Counted from the stretch's first letter, positions 24,769 to 34,244 are shown. The stretch: DNA of 64,000 nt from Falsihalocynthiibacter sp042445055 (GCF_042445055.1 NZ_CP170339.1:2170001-2234000); one strand, 5' to 3'. A program made the numbers and translations. The notes: generated by a model not told the origin, from the letters alone.

Positions 24769-24998
24769 GGATATTCCCTTTGTTTTCATCTGATCCCAAT
24801 GTCGTTTCTGCACCTGCGCGTGAATTAATTTACAACAATCACGCCACTCCTGTCGATAAGTTTACAAAAATATTATTGATTGAAAAGGAGTTGTTGCGAA
24901 ATTTTCAATCGGCGCCTGATAATAAAGCAGCTCTGTAAAAGAGCGAGCGTCATGTGCGGAGGAGGTATATGGCGCATAATTCAATCGGGAGGATATGA

Positions 24999-26345
24999 AT
25001 GTCCAATTCTAAATTTACTCGTCGAGGATTGCTCAGAACCAGTGCCGTAGCCGGTGCTGGTCTTGCCGTGCCTACAATATTTGGTGCGTCTTCAGCGTCT
25101 GCTTATGTGAATGAGCCAGACGGCAGCGGCGTGACGCTTGGCTTTAACGTTCCACAAAGCGGCCCGTATGCCGATGAGGGTGCGGACGAGCTTCGTGCCT
25201 ATGAGCTTGCTGTCGAGCACCTGAATGGCGGCGGCGACGGCGGTATGATCAATACCTTTAGCTCCAAGACATTGGATGGCACAGGTATCTTGGGGAACAA
25301 AGTCAACTTCGTGACTGGTGATACCCAAACCAAATCAGACGCAGCGCGGGCTTCTGCGAAGTCGATGATCGAAAAAGACGGCGCCGTGATGATCACAGGC
25401 GGCTCTTCTTCTGGGGTTGCGATTGCGGTGCAGGATCTCTGCCAATCGGCCGGTGTTATCTTTATGGCGGGCTTGACCCACTCTAACGACACCACTGGTA
25501 AAGACAAAAAAGCCAACGGTTTCCGCCACTTCTTTAACGCATATATGTCCGCAGCGGCGCTGGCGCCTGTGCTCGAGAAAATGTACGGCAAAGATCGCGT
25601 AGCGTATCACCTGACGGCGGATTACTCATGGGGCTGGACCCAAGAGGAATCGATCGCGGCAGCAACCGAAGCAATGGGCTGGCAAACAGTGAACAAGGTG
25701 CGCACACCGCTCGCCTCTACTGACTTTAGCTCCTACATCGCTCCGGTTCTGAACTCTGGTGCAGACGTTCTTGTTCTGAACCACTATGGCGGTAACATGG
25801 TGAACTCGCTTACAAACGCGGTTCAGTTTGGTCTGCGCGAGAAGCAAGTCAACGGCAAGAACTTCGAAATCGTTGTTCCGCTTTACTCTCGCCTCATGGC
25901 GCGTGGTGCGGGTGAAAACGTTAAAGGTATCTTTGGTTCGACAAACTGGCACTGGTCGCTTCAAGACGAAGGATCACAAGCATTTGTTCGTTCCTTTGGT
26001 GCGAAATACGGCTTCCCGCCCAGCCAGGCAGCGCACACTGTTTACTGTCAGACGCTTCTTTATGCGGATGCAGCGCAGCGCGCGGGTACATTCAACCCAT
26101 GTGGCATTGTTGAAGCTCTTGAAGGGTTTGAATTCGACGGTTTGGGCAACGGCAAAACACTTTATCGTGCCGAAGACCACCAGTGCTTCAAAGACGTGCT
26201 GGTTGTGAAGGGTAAAGAGAACCCAGAAAACGAGTTCGACCTTCTCGAAATCGTTGAGGTTACCCCTGTTGAGCAAGTTACCTATGCGCCAGATCACCCA
26301 ATGTTTGCGGGTGGTGCGCTAGGCGCATGTAATCCGGGCGCGTAA
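24999..26345 (+). CDS. Tat-exported branched-chain-type substrate-binding protein
   Basis: 448 residues. The leader SNSKFTRRGLLRTS carries a twin-arginine motif followed by a hydrophobic stretch and ASA at about residues 33-35, so the receptor folds before export. The body is a type I periplasmic fold: VTLGFNVPQSGPYADEGADELRAYELAVEHLNGG, then a binding-cleft segment MITGGSSSGVAIAVQDLC. Unlike typical LivK it is larger and has several Cys residues. GGGAGG precedes the ATG. It heads a livHMGF-acsA transcript, so a carboxylate, urea-like or amide ligand is as likely as an amino acid. Confidence 0.87.
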   Translation: MSNSKFTRRGLLRTSAVAGAGLAVPTIFGASSASAYVNEPDGSGVTLGFNVPQSGPYADEGADELRAYELAVEHLNGGGDGGMINTFSSKTLDGTGILGNKVNFVTGDTQTKSDAARASAKSMIEKDGAVMITGGSSSGVAIAVQDLCQSAGVIFMAGLTHSNDTTGKDKKANGFRHFFNAYMSAAALAPVLEKMYGKDRVAYHLTADYSWGWTQEESIAAATEAMGWQTVNKVRTPLASTDFSSYIAPVLNSGADVLVLNHYGGNMVNSLTNAVQFGLREKQVNGKNFEIVVPLYSRLMARGAGENVKGIFGSTNWHWSLQDEGSQAFVRSFGAKYGFPPSQAAHTVYCQTLLYADAAQRAGTFNPCGIVEALEGFEFDGLGNGKTLYRAEDHQCFKDVLVVKGKENPENEFDLLEIVEVTPVEQVTYAPDHPMFAGGALGACNPGA

Positions 26346-26356
26346 TCGCGACCATT

Positions 26357-26380
26357 GGTTGGGCGTTCCTGCGCCCAACC
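26357..26380 (+). promoter_or_regulatory. Stem-loop between binding-protein and permease genes
   Basis: GGTTGGGCG (26357-26365) pairs perfectly with CGCCCAACC (26372-26380) around TTCCTG. There is no U-run. Such hairpins after periplasmic binding-protein genes usually stabilise the upstream mRNA and lower permease expression. Confidence 0.6.
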
Positions 26381-26435
26381 CACTTGGCCTGCGTGTAAGC
26401 AGCGCCCCATATCATAAAATAATCGGGTGAGGATA

Positions 26436-27467
26436 ATGGACACGCTCCTTCTTCAAATTTTGAATGGGTTGGACAAAGGGTCGGCGTATGCGCTGATTGC
26501 CTTGGGTCTAACCCTTATCTTTGGCACGCTGGGGGTGGTTAACTTCGCCCACGGGGCGCTGTTCATGCTTGGCGCTTTTTGTGCGGTAACCTTTAGCCGC
26601 CTTCTGAGCTTATCCTTTGTAACTATTGACGAGACCAAGAAAGACTTTCTCGGCAACCCCGCCGAAATCAAAACGCCCTATGTCGAGGCATGGTTCGGCC
26701 CCGAAACGGGCGCAGCGATCATCGACTGGGCCGTGCCGCTTTCGCTGTTGTTTGCTATTCCTGTGATGATCGGCATTGGTTTCATTATGGAACGCGGCCT
26801 GATCAAGCACTTCTACAAACGCCCTCACGCGGATCAGATCCTTGTGACCTTCGGCCTTGCCATTGTTCTGCAAGAGATCATCAAAGCGATCTACGGCGCG
26901 AACCCGATCCCGACCCCTGCCCCTTCGGCATTCAAAGGGTCGTTTGACTTCGGGCTTATGCTTGGAATGGACGCGAACAAGATCATCTATCCCTACTGGC
27001 GCATGGTTTACTTTGCCTTCTCGGTGGTCGTGATCGCCGCTGTCTTTAGCTTCCTTCAGTTCACAACATTCGGCATGGTGGTTCGCGCTGGCATGGCTGA
27101 TCGTGAAACCGTTGGCCTGCTGGGTATCGATATCGACAAACGCTTTACCTTCATGTTTGGCATCGCCGCTGCAGTGGCAGGTGTCGCGGGGGTAATGTAC
27201 ACGCCGATCAACTCTCCGAATTATCACATGGGCATGGACTTCTTGGTTCTGAGCTTTGTTGTGGTGGTTGTCGGCGGCATGGGTAGCCTTCCGGGCGCTG
27301 TGCTTGCGGGCTTTATGCTTGGCATCCTCGAGAGCTTTGCATCCATGAACTGGATCAAAGAAATCATCCCTGGAATTGACCAGATCATCATCTATCTGGT
27401 TGCGATTATCATTCTGCTCACCCGTCCTCGCGGGCTCATGGGCCGCAAAGGTGTGATGGAGGAATAA
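26436..27467 (+). CDS. Branched-chain-type ABC permease (LivH family)
   Basis: 343 residues from the ATG at 26436 with GTGAGG upstream. Landmarks: GLDKGSAYALIALGLTLIFG and LGVVNFAHGALFMLGAF at the N-terminus, and the permease loop with LLGIDIDKRFTFMFGIAAAVAGVAG. The 40-residue insertion after the third helix (around residues 65-95) is longer than in E. coli LivH and resembles urea/amide-type relatives. Confidence 0.92.
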   Translation: MDTLLLQILNGLDKGSAYALIALGLTLIFGTLGVVNFAHGALFMLGAFCAVTFSRLLSLSFVTIDETKKDFLGNPAEIKTPYVEAWFGPETGAAIIDWAVPLSLLFAIPVMIGIGFIMERGLIKHFYKRPHADQILVTFGLAIVLQEIIKAIYGANPIPTPAPSAFKGSFDFGLMLGMDANKIIYPYWRMVYFAFSVVVIAAVFSFLQFTTFGMVVRAGMADRETVGLLGIDIDKRFTFMFGIAAAVAGVAGVMYTPINSPNYHMGMDFLVLSFVVVVVGGMGSLPGAVLAGFMLGILESFASMNWIKEIIPGIDQIIIYLVAIIILLTRPRGLMGRKGVMEE

Positions 27468-27469
27468 TC

Positions 27470-28693
27470 ATGCTAGGTCTCGACAAAAAAGACACCAAAT
27501 TTCTGCTGATCGTGATCGCTCTGACCATGCTGACGCCGTTTCTCACACAGCCATTCGCCGAGAACTCGGGCCTGTCCCAGTTCAACGCGGGCTATCCCGA
27601 CCTCATGCAACGCTTTGCGATCTATGGAATTTTTGCGATCGGGTTCAACATTCTGTTTGGTCTTACGGGGTATCTTTCGTTTGGTCACGCGGCCTTCTTG
27701 GGTGTGGGGTCCTACTCCGCAGTCTGGATGATGAAGCTTCTGACAATGAATGTCATTCCGGGCATCATTCTGGCGATGATTGTATCAGGTCTGTTTGCGC
27801 TTCTTATCGGCTATGTGTCGCTGCGCCGCTCGGGGATTTACTTCTCGATCCTGACGCTCGCGCTTGCGCAAATGAGCTTCAACCTTGCCTATTCGGTACT
27901 TACACCGATCACCAATGGTGAAACCGGCCTGCAACTGTCGCTCGACGATCCGCGCATCCTCGGCGTTTCGGCCACTGCCGAAGGCTCGATCCCGCCAACC
28001 AACCTGTTTGGCATTGCAATGAACAGCTCTGCGAAATGGGAAGTCTGGGGCCACGTGTTTACGTTTAACGTGGGCTACTACTTCTGCGCAGTTATCGCGG
28101 TCATCGCGTTCTATATCAGCCTGCGCATCTTCCGTTCGCCATTTGGCCTCATGCTTCGCGCGGTAAAAACCAACCAGACCCGCATGAGCTATACAGGTCT
28201 GAACTCCCGCCCCTACACACTCGCGGCCTTTGTTATCTCTGGCATGTACGCGGGCCTTGCTGGCGGACTTCTGGCGGCGATGGACCCACTTGCAGGTGCC
28301 GAGCGGATGCAATGGACGGCCTCGGGTGAGGTTGTGATCATGACCATTCTTGGCGGCGCAGGTACACTTATGGGTCCGGTGCTCGGCGCAGGCTTTATCA
28401 AGTACTTCGAGAACATCTTCTCCAAGATCAACGATGGCGTCCTTCATGGCTGGTTCGGGTTCCTACCTGATGGACTTGAGAACTTCGTTGTCGCCATCAT
28501 CCACCCCTTCGTGGGCAAGGGCTGGCACCTCACACTTGGCGCATTGTTCATGCTCGTCGTGATCTTCTTGCCAGGTGGTCTGATGGAAGGTGGCCGTCGT
28601 ATTGGCCAGTGGTTCAAAAACAAACGTGGCGGTGGGGATCCGAACTCCGATGAGCCCCACGCACCGAAACGCGCCCCGCACGTGGCCGAATAA
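27470..28693 (+). CDS. Branched-chain-type ABC permease (LivM family)
   Basis: 407 residues. It shows GIFAIGFNILFGLTGYLSFGHAAFLGVGSY (LivM signature), the RRSGIYFSILTLALAQM segment and LGGAGTLMGPVLGAGFIKYFEN near the end, followed by a hydrophilic basic tail of about 35 residues. It begins two bases after the livH-like stop. Confidence 0.92.
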   Translation: MLGLDKKDTKFLLIVIALTMLTPFLTQPFAENSGLSQFNAGYPDLMQRFAIYGIFAIGFNILFGLTGYLSFGHAAFLGVGSYSAVWMMKLLTMNVIPGIILAMIVSGLFALLIGYVSLRRSGIYFSILTLALAQMSFNLAYSVLTPITNGETGLQLSLDDPRILGVSATAEGSIPPTNLFGIAMNSSAKWEVWGHVFTFNVGYYFCAVIAVIAFYISLRIFRSPFGLMLRAVKTNQTRMSYTGLNSRPYTLAAFVISGMYAGLAGGLLAAMDPLAGAERMQWTASGEVVIMTILGGAGTLMGPVLGAGFIKYFENIFSKINDGVLHGWFGFLPDGLENFVVAIIHPFVGKGWHLTLGALFMLVVIFLPGGLMEGGRRIGQWFKNKRGGGDPNSDEPHAPKRAPHVAE

Positions 28694-28707
28694 GGAAGGA
28701 TACAAAA

Positions 28708-29466
28708 ATGGGTATTCTCGAAGTAAAAAATGTCGGCAAACGGTTTGGCGGGCTTCAGGCGCTCGGTGATGTGAACCTGAGCGTTGCGGAAAACTCCGTA
28801 CACGCCATTATCGGCCCCAACGGCGCAGGTAAATCAACCCTGCTCAATGTCTTGGTGGGGAAACTCATCCCTGACACGGGATCGGTGATGTTTGATGGCC
28901 AATCTGTTCTGGGACGCAAACCGCACGAGATCAACCAAATGGGCATCTCGAGGGTGTTTCAAACGCCCGAGATTTTCTCTGATCTTACGGTTCTCGAAAA
29001 CGTCCTGATCCCCTGCTTTGCCAGACGCGACGGCGCATATCGCTTGCATGCCTTTGAAACGGTGGCGGATGAGGTCGACATCAATGAGCAGGCCGAAAAA
29101 ATGCTGTTGGATGTGAATATGCAGGACAAGCTGCACATGACCGCCAGCTCGCTTTCGCGGGGGGACAAACGTCGCCTTGAGATGGCAATGTGCCTTGTTC
29201 AGGAGCCGCGTCTGTTGCTCTTGGACGAACCAACAGCCGGCATGGCGCGCGCGGACACCAATAATACCATTGATTTGCTTAAGGAAATCAAAGAGTCCCG
29301 CGATATCACAATGGCGATCATCGAGCACGATATGCACGTTGTATTCTCGCTCGCAGAGCGGATCACTGTACTTGCCCAAGGCACTCCCTTGGTCGAAGAC
29401 ACCCCTGAAAACATCAAAGGCCATCCCAAGGTGCGTGAAGCATACCTTGGCGAAGCGCACGAATAG
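28708..29466 (+). CDS. Branched-chain-type ABC ATPase (LivG family)
   Basis: 252 residues. Walker A GPNGAGKST, signature LSRGDKRRLEMAM (Arg replaces the usual second Gly-type residue), Walker B LLLLDEPTAGM and an H-loop IIEHDMHVVF are all present. It pairs with the LivF-type ATPase encoded eight bases downstream. Confidence 0.92.
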   Translation: MGILEVKNVGKRFGGLQALGDVNLSVAENSVHAIIGPNGAGKSTLLNVLVGKLIPDTGSVMFDGQSVLGRKPHEINQMGISRVFQTPEIFSDLTVLENVLIPCFARRDGAYRLHAFETVADEVDINEQAEKMLLDVNMQDKLHMTASSLSRGDKRRLEMAMCLVQEPRLLLLDEPTAGMARADTNNTIDLLKEIKESRDITMAIIEHDMHVVFSLAERITVLAQGTPLVEDTPENIKGHPKVREAYLGEAHE

Positions 29467-29474
29467 GAGGCCCC

Positions 29475-30218
29475 ATGGCACTCGCGAAAAACGCTAATCA
29501 TGCGGCCACAGCGCCCGCCTATTTCTCGGTTTGGGATCTCCATGCTTACTATGGCGAAAGCTATATCGTGCAGGGAGTAAGCTTAAACGTTCACGAGGGC
29601 GAAATCCTTGCGCTCTTGGGGCGTAACGGCGCCGGCAAAACATCCACCCTACGTGCAATTGCGCGCCTTGATGAGCCTATGCTGACGCATGGCGAAGTTT
29701 GGCTGGACCATCAGGCGCTTCATGACAAGAAATCTCACGAAGCCTCCAAGGCTGGCATCGGACTCGTTCCGGAGGATCGCCGCATCATCCCCGGATTGAC
29801 CGTAGAAGAGAACCTACAACTCGCCCAGATCGCTGAACCCATTGGCTGGTCACTTGAGCGGATTTACGATCTGTTCCCGCGCCTCCGTGAGCGTCGCAAA
29901 CAAGAGGGCGTAACGCTTTCAGGCGGCGAGCAGCAAATGCTTGCGATTGCGCGCGCCCTCGCCCGCGACATCAAAGTGCTACTGCTTGATGAACCATATG
30001 AGGGCCTTGCGCCCGTCATCGTGGACGAAATCGAGAAGACGCTGAACATCATCAAGGAACAAGGCATCACAACAGTCATCGTCGAGCAAAACGCCGTTCG
30101 CGCGCTTGAACTGGCGGATCGCGCCGTCATCCTTGATACAGGCACCGTGGTGTTTGACGGACTTGCGGACGAAGTCCTCAATAACGCAGAACTTCGCGCG
30201 GAATATTTGGCGATCTAA
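29475..30218 (+). CDS. Branched-chain-type ABC ATPase (LivF family)
   Basis: 247 residues. Motifs: Walker A GRNGAGKTST, signature LSGGEQQMLAIARAL, Walker B VLLLDEPYEGLAP, and IVEQNAVRALELADRAVIL. GGAGG precedes the ATG. The N-terminus is about 15 residues longer than E. coli LivF. A GC-rich stem-loop follows, separating it from acsA. Confidence 0.92.
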   Translation: MALAKNANHAATAPAYFSVWDLHAYYGESYIVQGVSLNVHEGEILALLGRNGAGKTSTLRAIARLDEPMLTHGEVWLDHQALHDKKSHEASKAGIGLVPEDRRIIPGLTVEENLQLAQIAEPIGWSLERIYDLFPRLRERRKQEGVTLSGGEQQMLAIARALARDIKVLLLDEPYEGLAPVIVDEIEKTLNIIKEQGITTVIVEQNAVRALELADRAVILDTGTVVFDGLADEVLNNAELRAEYLAI

Positions 30219-30231
30219 GCCAGAAATAGGA

Positions 30232-30260
30232 GCGGCCCCGTTTGAATAAATGCGGGCCGC
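30232..30260 (+). promoter_or_regulatory. Intergenic stem-loop between transporter and acsA
   Basis: GCGGCCC (30232-30238) pairs with GGGCCGC (30254-30260), and the TTT/AAA inside can extend the stem. No U-run follows, so an attenuating or mRNA-processing role is more likely than full termination. Confidence 0.5.
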
Positions 30261-30352
30261 CCCCTCGCACTCGAACCAATGAGCGGTTACAAATCGACCA
30301 AGGAATTCGTGCCCGCCAAATCGCGGCGCACATTGGGAGGAAAGACATCAAT

Positions 30353-32296
30353 ATGAGCGATCAAACTTACGCACCCAGCGCCGCATTTTCGGCAGCCTCA
30401 CACGCAGACAAAGCGACCTACGAGAAAATGTACGCGGAATCCATCGCGGATCCGAACGCATTCTGGGGCGAGCATGGTAAGCGCATCGACTGGATCAAGC
30501 CCTACACGCAAGTTTCAAACTCAAACTTCGATCTAGGCAATGTCGACATCAACTGGTTCGCCGATGGAACGCTTAATGTTGCGGCCAACTGTATCGACCG
30601 TCACCTTGAAACCCGTGGCGATCAAACTGCGATTATTTTTGAGCCCGACAGCCCCGATGCCGAGGCCCAGCACATAACCTACAAACAGCTCCACGAAAAC
30701 GTCTGCCGCTTGGCCAATGTGTATAAATCATACGGCGTAGGCAAAGGCGACCGTGTCGTCCTTTACATGCCCATGATCCCAGAGGCCGCCTATGCAATGC
30801 TGGCCTGCGCACGGATCGGCGCGGTTCACTCTGTTGTTTTCGCTGGCTTCTCTCCTGATGCGCTGGCAAATCGGATCAACGATAGCGAGGCCAAAATCGT
30901 CATTACCGCAGACGAAGCACCACGCGGTGGACGGGCAACCGCGCTCAAATCCAACACCGACGCCGCACTCCTGCATTGCAGCGACCGCGTAAAATGTCTC
31001 GTTGTAAAACACACCGGCGGCCAAACAACTTGGATCGAAGATCGTGATGTCGACGTAAAGGCCGATATGGCGGCTGCCAGCACCGACTGCCCTGCCGAAG
31101 AGATGAACGCCGAAGACCCGCTGTTCATCCTCTATACTTCCGGCTCAACCGGCCGTCCGAAAGGCGTGGTCCACTCCTCTGGCGGGTATCTCGTTTATGC
31201 ATCGATGACGCATAAATACACATTCGATTATCATGACGGCGATATCTTCTGGTGCACCGCTGACGTCGGTTGGGTCACGGGGCACAGCTATATTATCTAC
31301 GGCCCGCTCGCGAACGGCGCGACAACATTGATGTTTGAAGGCGTGCCCACCTATCCGGATGCAGGACGTTTCTGGGCTGTTTGTGAAAAGCACAAGGTAA
31401 ATCAATTCTATACCGCCCCTACGGCGATCCGCGCCCTGATGGCGCATGGCAATGAACCCGTCGAGAAATACGACCTCTCGTCGCTAAAGTTGCTCGGAAC
31501 AGTTGGCGAGCCGATCAATCCAGAAGCTTGGAATTGGTACAACGACGTCGTCGGCAAAGGAAATTGTCCGATCGTAGACACATGGTGGCAAACCGAAACA
31601 GGTGGGCACCTCTTGACACCCCTCCCAGGCGCGACGGCCACAAAACCGGGATCTGCGACCCTGCCGTTCTTTGGGATTGCACCAGTCGTTCTCGACGCGA
31701 CAAGCGGTGAAGAAATCACAGAGACAGAGGCCGAGGGCGTGCTTTGCTTCAAGACCAGCTGGCCAGGCCAAATGCGAACAGTTTTCGGCGACCATGAACG
31801 TTTTGAGAAAACATATTTCGCTGATTACAAAGGCTACTACTTCGCGGGCGACGGCTGTCGTCGGGACGCGGATGGCTATTACTGGATCACGGGGCGCGTC
31901 GATGACGTAATCAACGTATCGGGCCACCGCATGGGCACAGCCGAAGTCGAGAGCGCCCTCGTGGCCCACTCAAAGGTCGCCGAAGCCGCAGTTGTCGGTT
32001 ATCCGCACGATATCAAGGGCCAAGGGATCTACGCCTATGTGACCTTGATGAATGGTCAAGAACCTTCGGACGAATTGCGCACAGAGCTTGAAAAATGGGT
32101 CCGCACCGAAATCGGCCCGATTGCCAAGCCAGACGTTATCCAATGGGCGCCGGGCCTTCCCAAAACACGCTCGGGTAAAATCATGCGCCGCATTCTTCGT
32201 AAGATTGCCGAGAACGACTATGGGTCTCTGGGCGACACATCCACGCTTGCAGACCCAAGCGTTGTTGATGAATTGATCGAGAACAGAGCGAAGTAA
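30353..32296 (+). CDS. acsA: Acetyl-CoA synthetase
   Basis: Activates acetate to acetyl-CoA via acetyl-AMP. 647 residues from the ATG at 30353 (GGGAGG upstream), matching the usual ~650. Visible motifs are the AMP-loop YTSGSTGRPKGVVHSSGGYL, WCTADVGWVTGHSYIIYGPL, DTWWQTETGG and the C-terminal GLPKTRSGKIMRRILR, whose Lys609 is the acetylation-sensitive catalytic lysine. It is last in a run with an ABC importer and close to a ScfR regulator and a symporter-kinase, so acetate or a precursor may be the imported substrate. Confidence 0.97.
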   Translation: MSDQTYAPSAAFSAASHADKATYEKMYAESIADPNAFWGEHGKRIDWIKPYTQVSNSNFDLGNVDINWFADGTLNVAANCIDRHLETRGDQTAIIFEPDSPDAEAQHITYKQLHENVCRLANVYKSYGVGKGDRVVLYMPMIPEAAYAMLACARIGAVHSVVFAGFSPDALANRINDSEAKIVITADEAPRGGRATALKSNTDAALLHCSDRVKCLVVKHTGGQTTWIEDRDVDVKADMAAASTDCPAEEMNAEDPLFILYTSGSTGRPKGVVHSSGGYLVYASMTHKYTFDYHDGDIFWCTADVGWVTGHSYIIYGPLANGATTLMFEGVPTYPDAGRFWAVCEKHKVNQFYTAPTAIRALMAHGNEPVEKYDLSSLKLLGTVGEPINPEAWNWYNDVVGKGNCPIVDTWWQTETGGHLLTPLPGATATKPGSATLPFFGIAPVVLDATSGEEITETEAEGVLCFKTSWPGQMRTVFGDHERFEKTYFADYKGYYFAGDGCRRDADGYYWITGRVDDVINVSGHRMGTAEVESALVAHSKVAEAAVVGYPHDIKGQGIYAYVTLMNGQEPSDELRTELEKWVRTEIGPIAKPDVIQWAPGLPKTRSGKIMRRILRKIAENDYGSLGDTSTLADPSVVDELIENRAK

Positions 32297-32300
32297 ACGA

Positions 32301-32329
32301 ATAAGCCGCACCCATTGGATGCGGCTTAT
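32301..32329 (+). terminator. Terminator after acsA
   Basis: ATAAGCCGCA (32301-32310) pairs with TGCGGCTTAT (32320-32329) around a nine-base loop, just after the acsA stop. Confidence 0.7.
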
Positions 32330-32343
32330 CTAACTATGAGAAG

Positions 32344-32372
32344 AGGGCGCGGAGTATCAAGCTTCGCGCCCT
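32344..32372 (-). terminator. Terminator of the pyrimidine operon
   Basis: On the minus strand the first gene-distal hairpin has AGGGCGCG (32372-32365) pairing with CGCGCCCT (32351-32344) eight bases after the binding-protein stop. A plus-strand TTTGATCATTATTT also follows, so it may act both ways. Confidence 0.65.
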
Positions 32373-32379
32373 TTGATCA

Positions 32380-33363
32380 TTATTTAAGAGCAGCGTCAGT
32401 GACGACTGTTGTATAGGCGCCTTCTGGTTCTTTGCTGATAACAGGGTCCGAACCACCACCTAGCAATGTCGCAACGGTACGTTTGTAATCGTCCATGTCG
32501 AGCGTGCCGTCAGTGCCCGCTGTCAATTTGGCGATTTCACCCATCATACGCACCTGATGCTTCTCGGTTTGCGCACCAGTTTCGTCATTCTCAAGAACGA
32601 TGCTCGCGGCTTCTTCTGGGTTCTCTTCTGCCCACTTCCAGCCCTTCATCGACGCGCGTACGAACCGCGCAAGTTTGTCGACTTCAGCTTCGTCAGCGAG
32701 TTTGTCTTCGAGAACATAGAGACCATCTTCGAGCGTTGATACACCCTCTTCTTCATACTTGAAGAGCACGAGATCGTCCGGTGTCAGACCAGCATCAATA
32801 ACCTGCCAGTATTCGTTGTATGTCATTGTCGACACACAGTCAGCCTGTCCTTGGAGCAAAGGATCAACGTTGAAGCCCTGCTTGAGAACAGTCACGCCAT
32901 CGTCGCCACCGCTTGTTGAATAGCCAAGCGTACTCATCCAGCTAAGAAACGGGTATTCGTTGCCGTAGAACCATACGCCGAGTGTTTTGCCGGGGAAATC
33001 AGCGGGTGACGTAATTCCTGTGTCCTTACGACAAGTCAGCATCATACCAGAGCTTTTGAACGGCTGCGCGATATTCACCAAAGGCAAACCAGCTTCGCGC
33101 GCCGCAAGCGCGGAGGGCATCCAATCAACGACGACATCAGCGCCGCCACCAGCGATGACCTGCGCAGGCGCCACATCGGGACCACCAGGTTTGATTGTTA
33201 CATTCAGGTCTTCTTCTTCGTAAAAGCCGTTCTCCAGCGCAACGTAGTATCCTGCAAACTGTGCTTGCGTGACCCACTTGAGTTGTAGCGTTAGATCATC
33301 AGCCGAATGAGCCATTCCCGAAGTCAGGCTCAGGGCAAAGACGCTGGTTAATAGTTTTTTCAT
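32380..33363 (-). CDS. Thiamine-precursor/NMT1-like ABC substrate-binding protein, probable pyrimidine receptor
   Basis: 327 residues with a signal peptide ending near AHSA|DD. The fold class is THI5/NMT1: LQLKWVTQAQFAGYYVALENGFYEEEDLNVTI, then GGADVVVDWMPSALAAREAGLPLVNIAQ. Family members bind hydroxymethylpyrimidine, riboflavin, nitrate or taurine. Here it is the last gene of a run with pyrimidine-degrading enzymes and a RutR operator, so a uracil- or pyrimidine-type ligand is inferred from context. It would replace the RutG permease absent from this locus. Confidence 0.87.
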   Translation of the reverse strand: MKKLLTSVFALSLTSGMAHSADDLTLQLKWVTQAQFAGYYVALENGFYEEEDLNVTIKPGGPDVAPAQVIAGGGADVVVDWMPSALAAREAGLPLVNIAQPFKSSGMMLTCRKDTGITSPADFPGKTLGVWFYGNEYPFLSWMSTLGYSTSGGDDGVTVLKQGFNVDPLLQGQADCVSTMTYNEYWQVIDAGLTPDDLVLFKYEEEGVSTLEDGLYVLEDKLADEAEVDKLARFVRASMKGWKWAEENPEEAASIVLENDETGAQTEKHQVRMMGEIAKLTAGTDGTLDMDDYKRTVATLLGGGSDPVISKEPEGAYTTVVTDAALK

Positions 33364-33395
33364 TTATAGTCTCCCTTATTGGTTTCTTATTTATT

Positions 33396-34244
33396 CTATC
33401 GGCGGCGCTGCGACGGGTGCCAGAATGTCACCCCCTTTTCGACAAGCGCGACGATTCCGTAAAACAAAGATCCAGCGATCGCAGCGACCGTGATTTCCGC
33501 CCAGACCATATCAAGCCCAAGGCGTCCGACCTCTGTTGAAATGCGAAAACCCATGCCGCGTGTCGGAGAACCGAAGAATTCGGCAACGATTGCCCCAATA
33601 AGCGCCAGTGTTGTCGCAATTTTAAGCCCGTTAAAAACGAAGGGCATTGCTGCGGGCAAGCGTAGTTTAAACAAGCTTTGCCAATAGGTTGCGGCATAAC
33701 TCCGCATTAAATCCCGCTGCATCGCGTCCGTCTCCTTGAGGCCTTGAACAGTATTAACCAACATCGGGAAAAATACCATGGCCACGACAACCGCCGCTTT
33801 GGACTGCCAGTCGAATCCAAACCACATCACAAGGATCGGTGCGGTGCCGATAATCGGTAGCGCGGCAATGAAATTCCCGACGGGCAGTAGGCCCCGCTGA
33901 AGGAACGGCGAGCGATCAATCAGGATGGCGGTCAAGAAGGCAGCGCCGCACCCGATAATGTAGCCGGACATCGCGCCTTTGATGAAGGTTTGCACAAAAT
34001 CCGTCCAAAGGATCGGCAAACTATCCGCAAAACGCGCAGCAATCGCCGAAGGCGGCGGCAAGATCACCGAGGGTACTTCAAGCCCACGTACGAGCCCCTC
34101 CCAAACCACCAGAATTGTTACGCCAAACAACGCAGGAACGAACAGTTTACCCGCGCGCGTTTTCGCCCATTTGCTATTGGCAATGCGAATATTCACAAAC
34201 ATCGCAACAAGCCAGAAAACGATAACAGAAACGACCCAAATCAT
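33396..34244 (-). CDS. ABC transporter permease (SsuC/ThiX-like), pyrimidine cluster
   Basis: 282 residues from the ATG at 34244, which overlaps the previous permease stop (ATGA). Five to six helices and the EAA-like loop MRSYAATYWQSLFKLRLPAAMPFVFNG are visible, with the C-terminal GMGFRISTEVGRLGLDMVWA segment of this family. It forms one half of a heteromeric channel with the gene upstream. Confidence 0.88.
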   Translation of the reverse strand: MIWVVSVIVFWLVAMFVNIRIANSKWAKTRAGKLFVPALFGVTILVVWEGLVRGLEVPSVILPPPSAIAARFADSLPILWTDFVQTFIKGAMSGYIIGCGAAFLTAILIDRSPFLQRGLLPVGNFIAALPIIGTAPILVMWFGFDWQSKAAVVVAMVFFPMLVNTVQGLKETDAMQRDLMRSYAATYWQSLFKLRLPAAMPFVFNGLKIATTLALIGAIVAEFFGSPTRGMGFRISTEVGRLGLDMVWAEITVAAIAGSLFYGIVALVEKGVTFWHPSQRRR

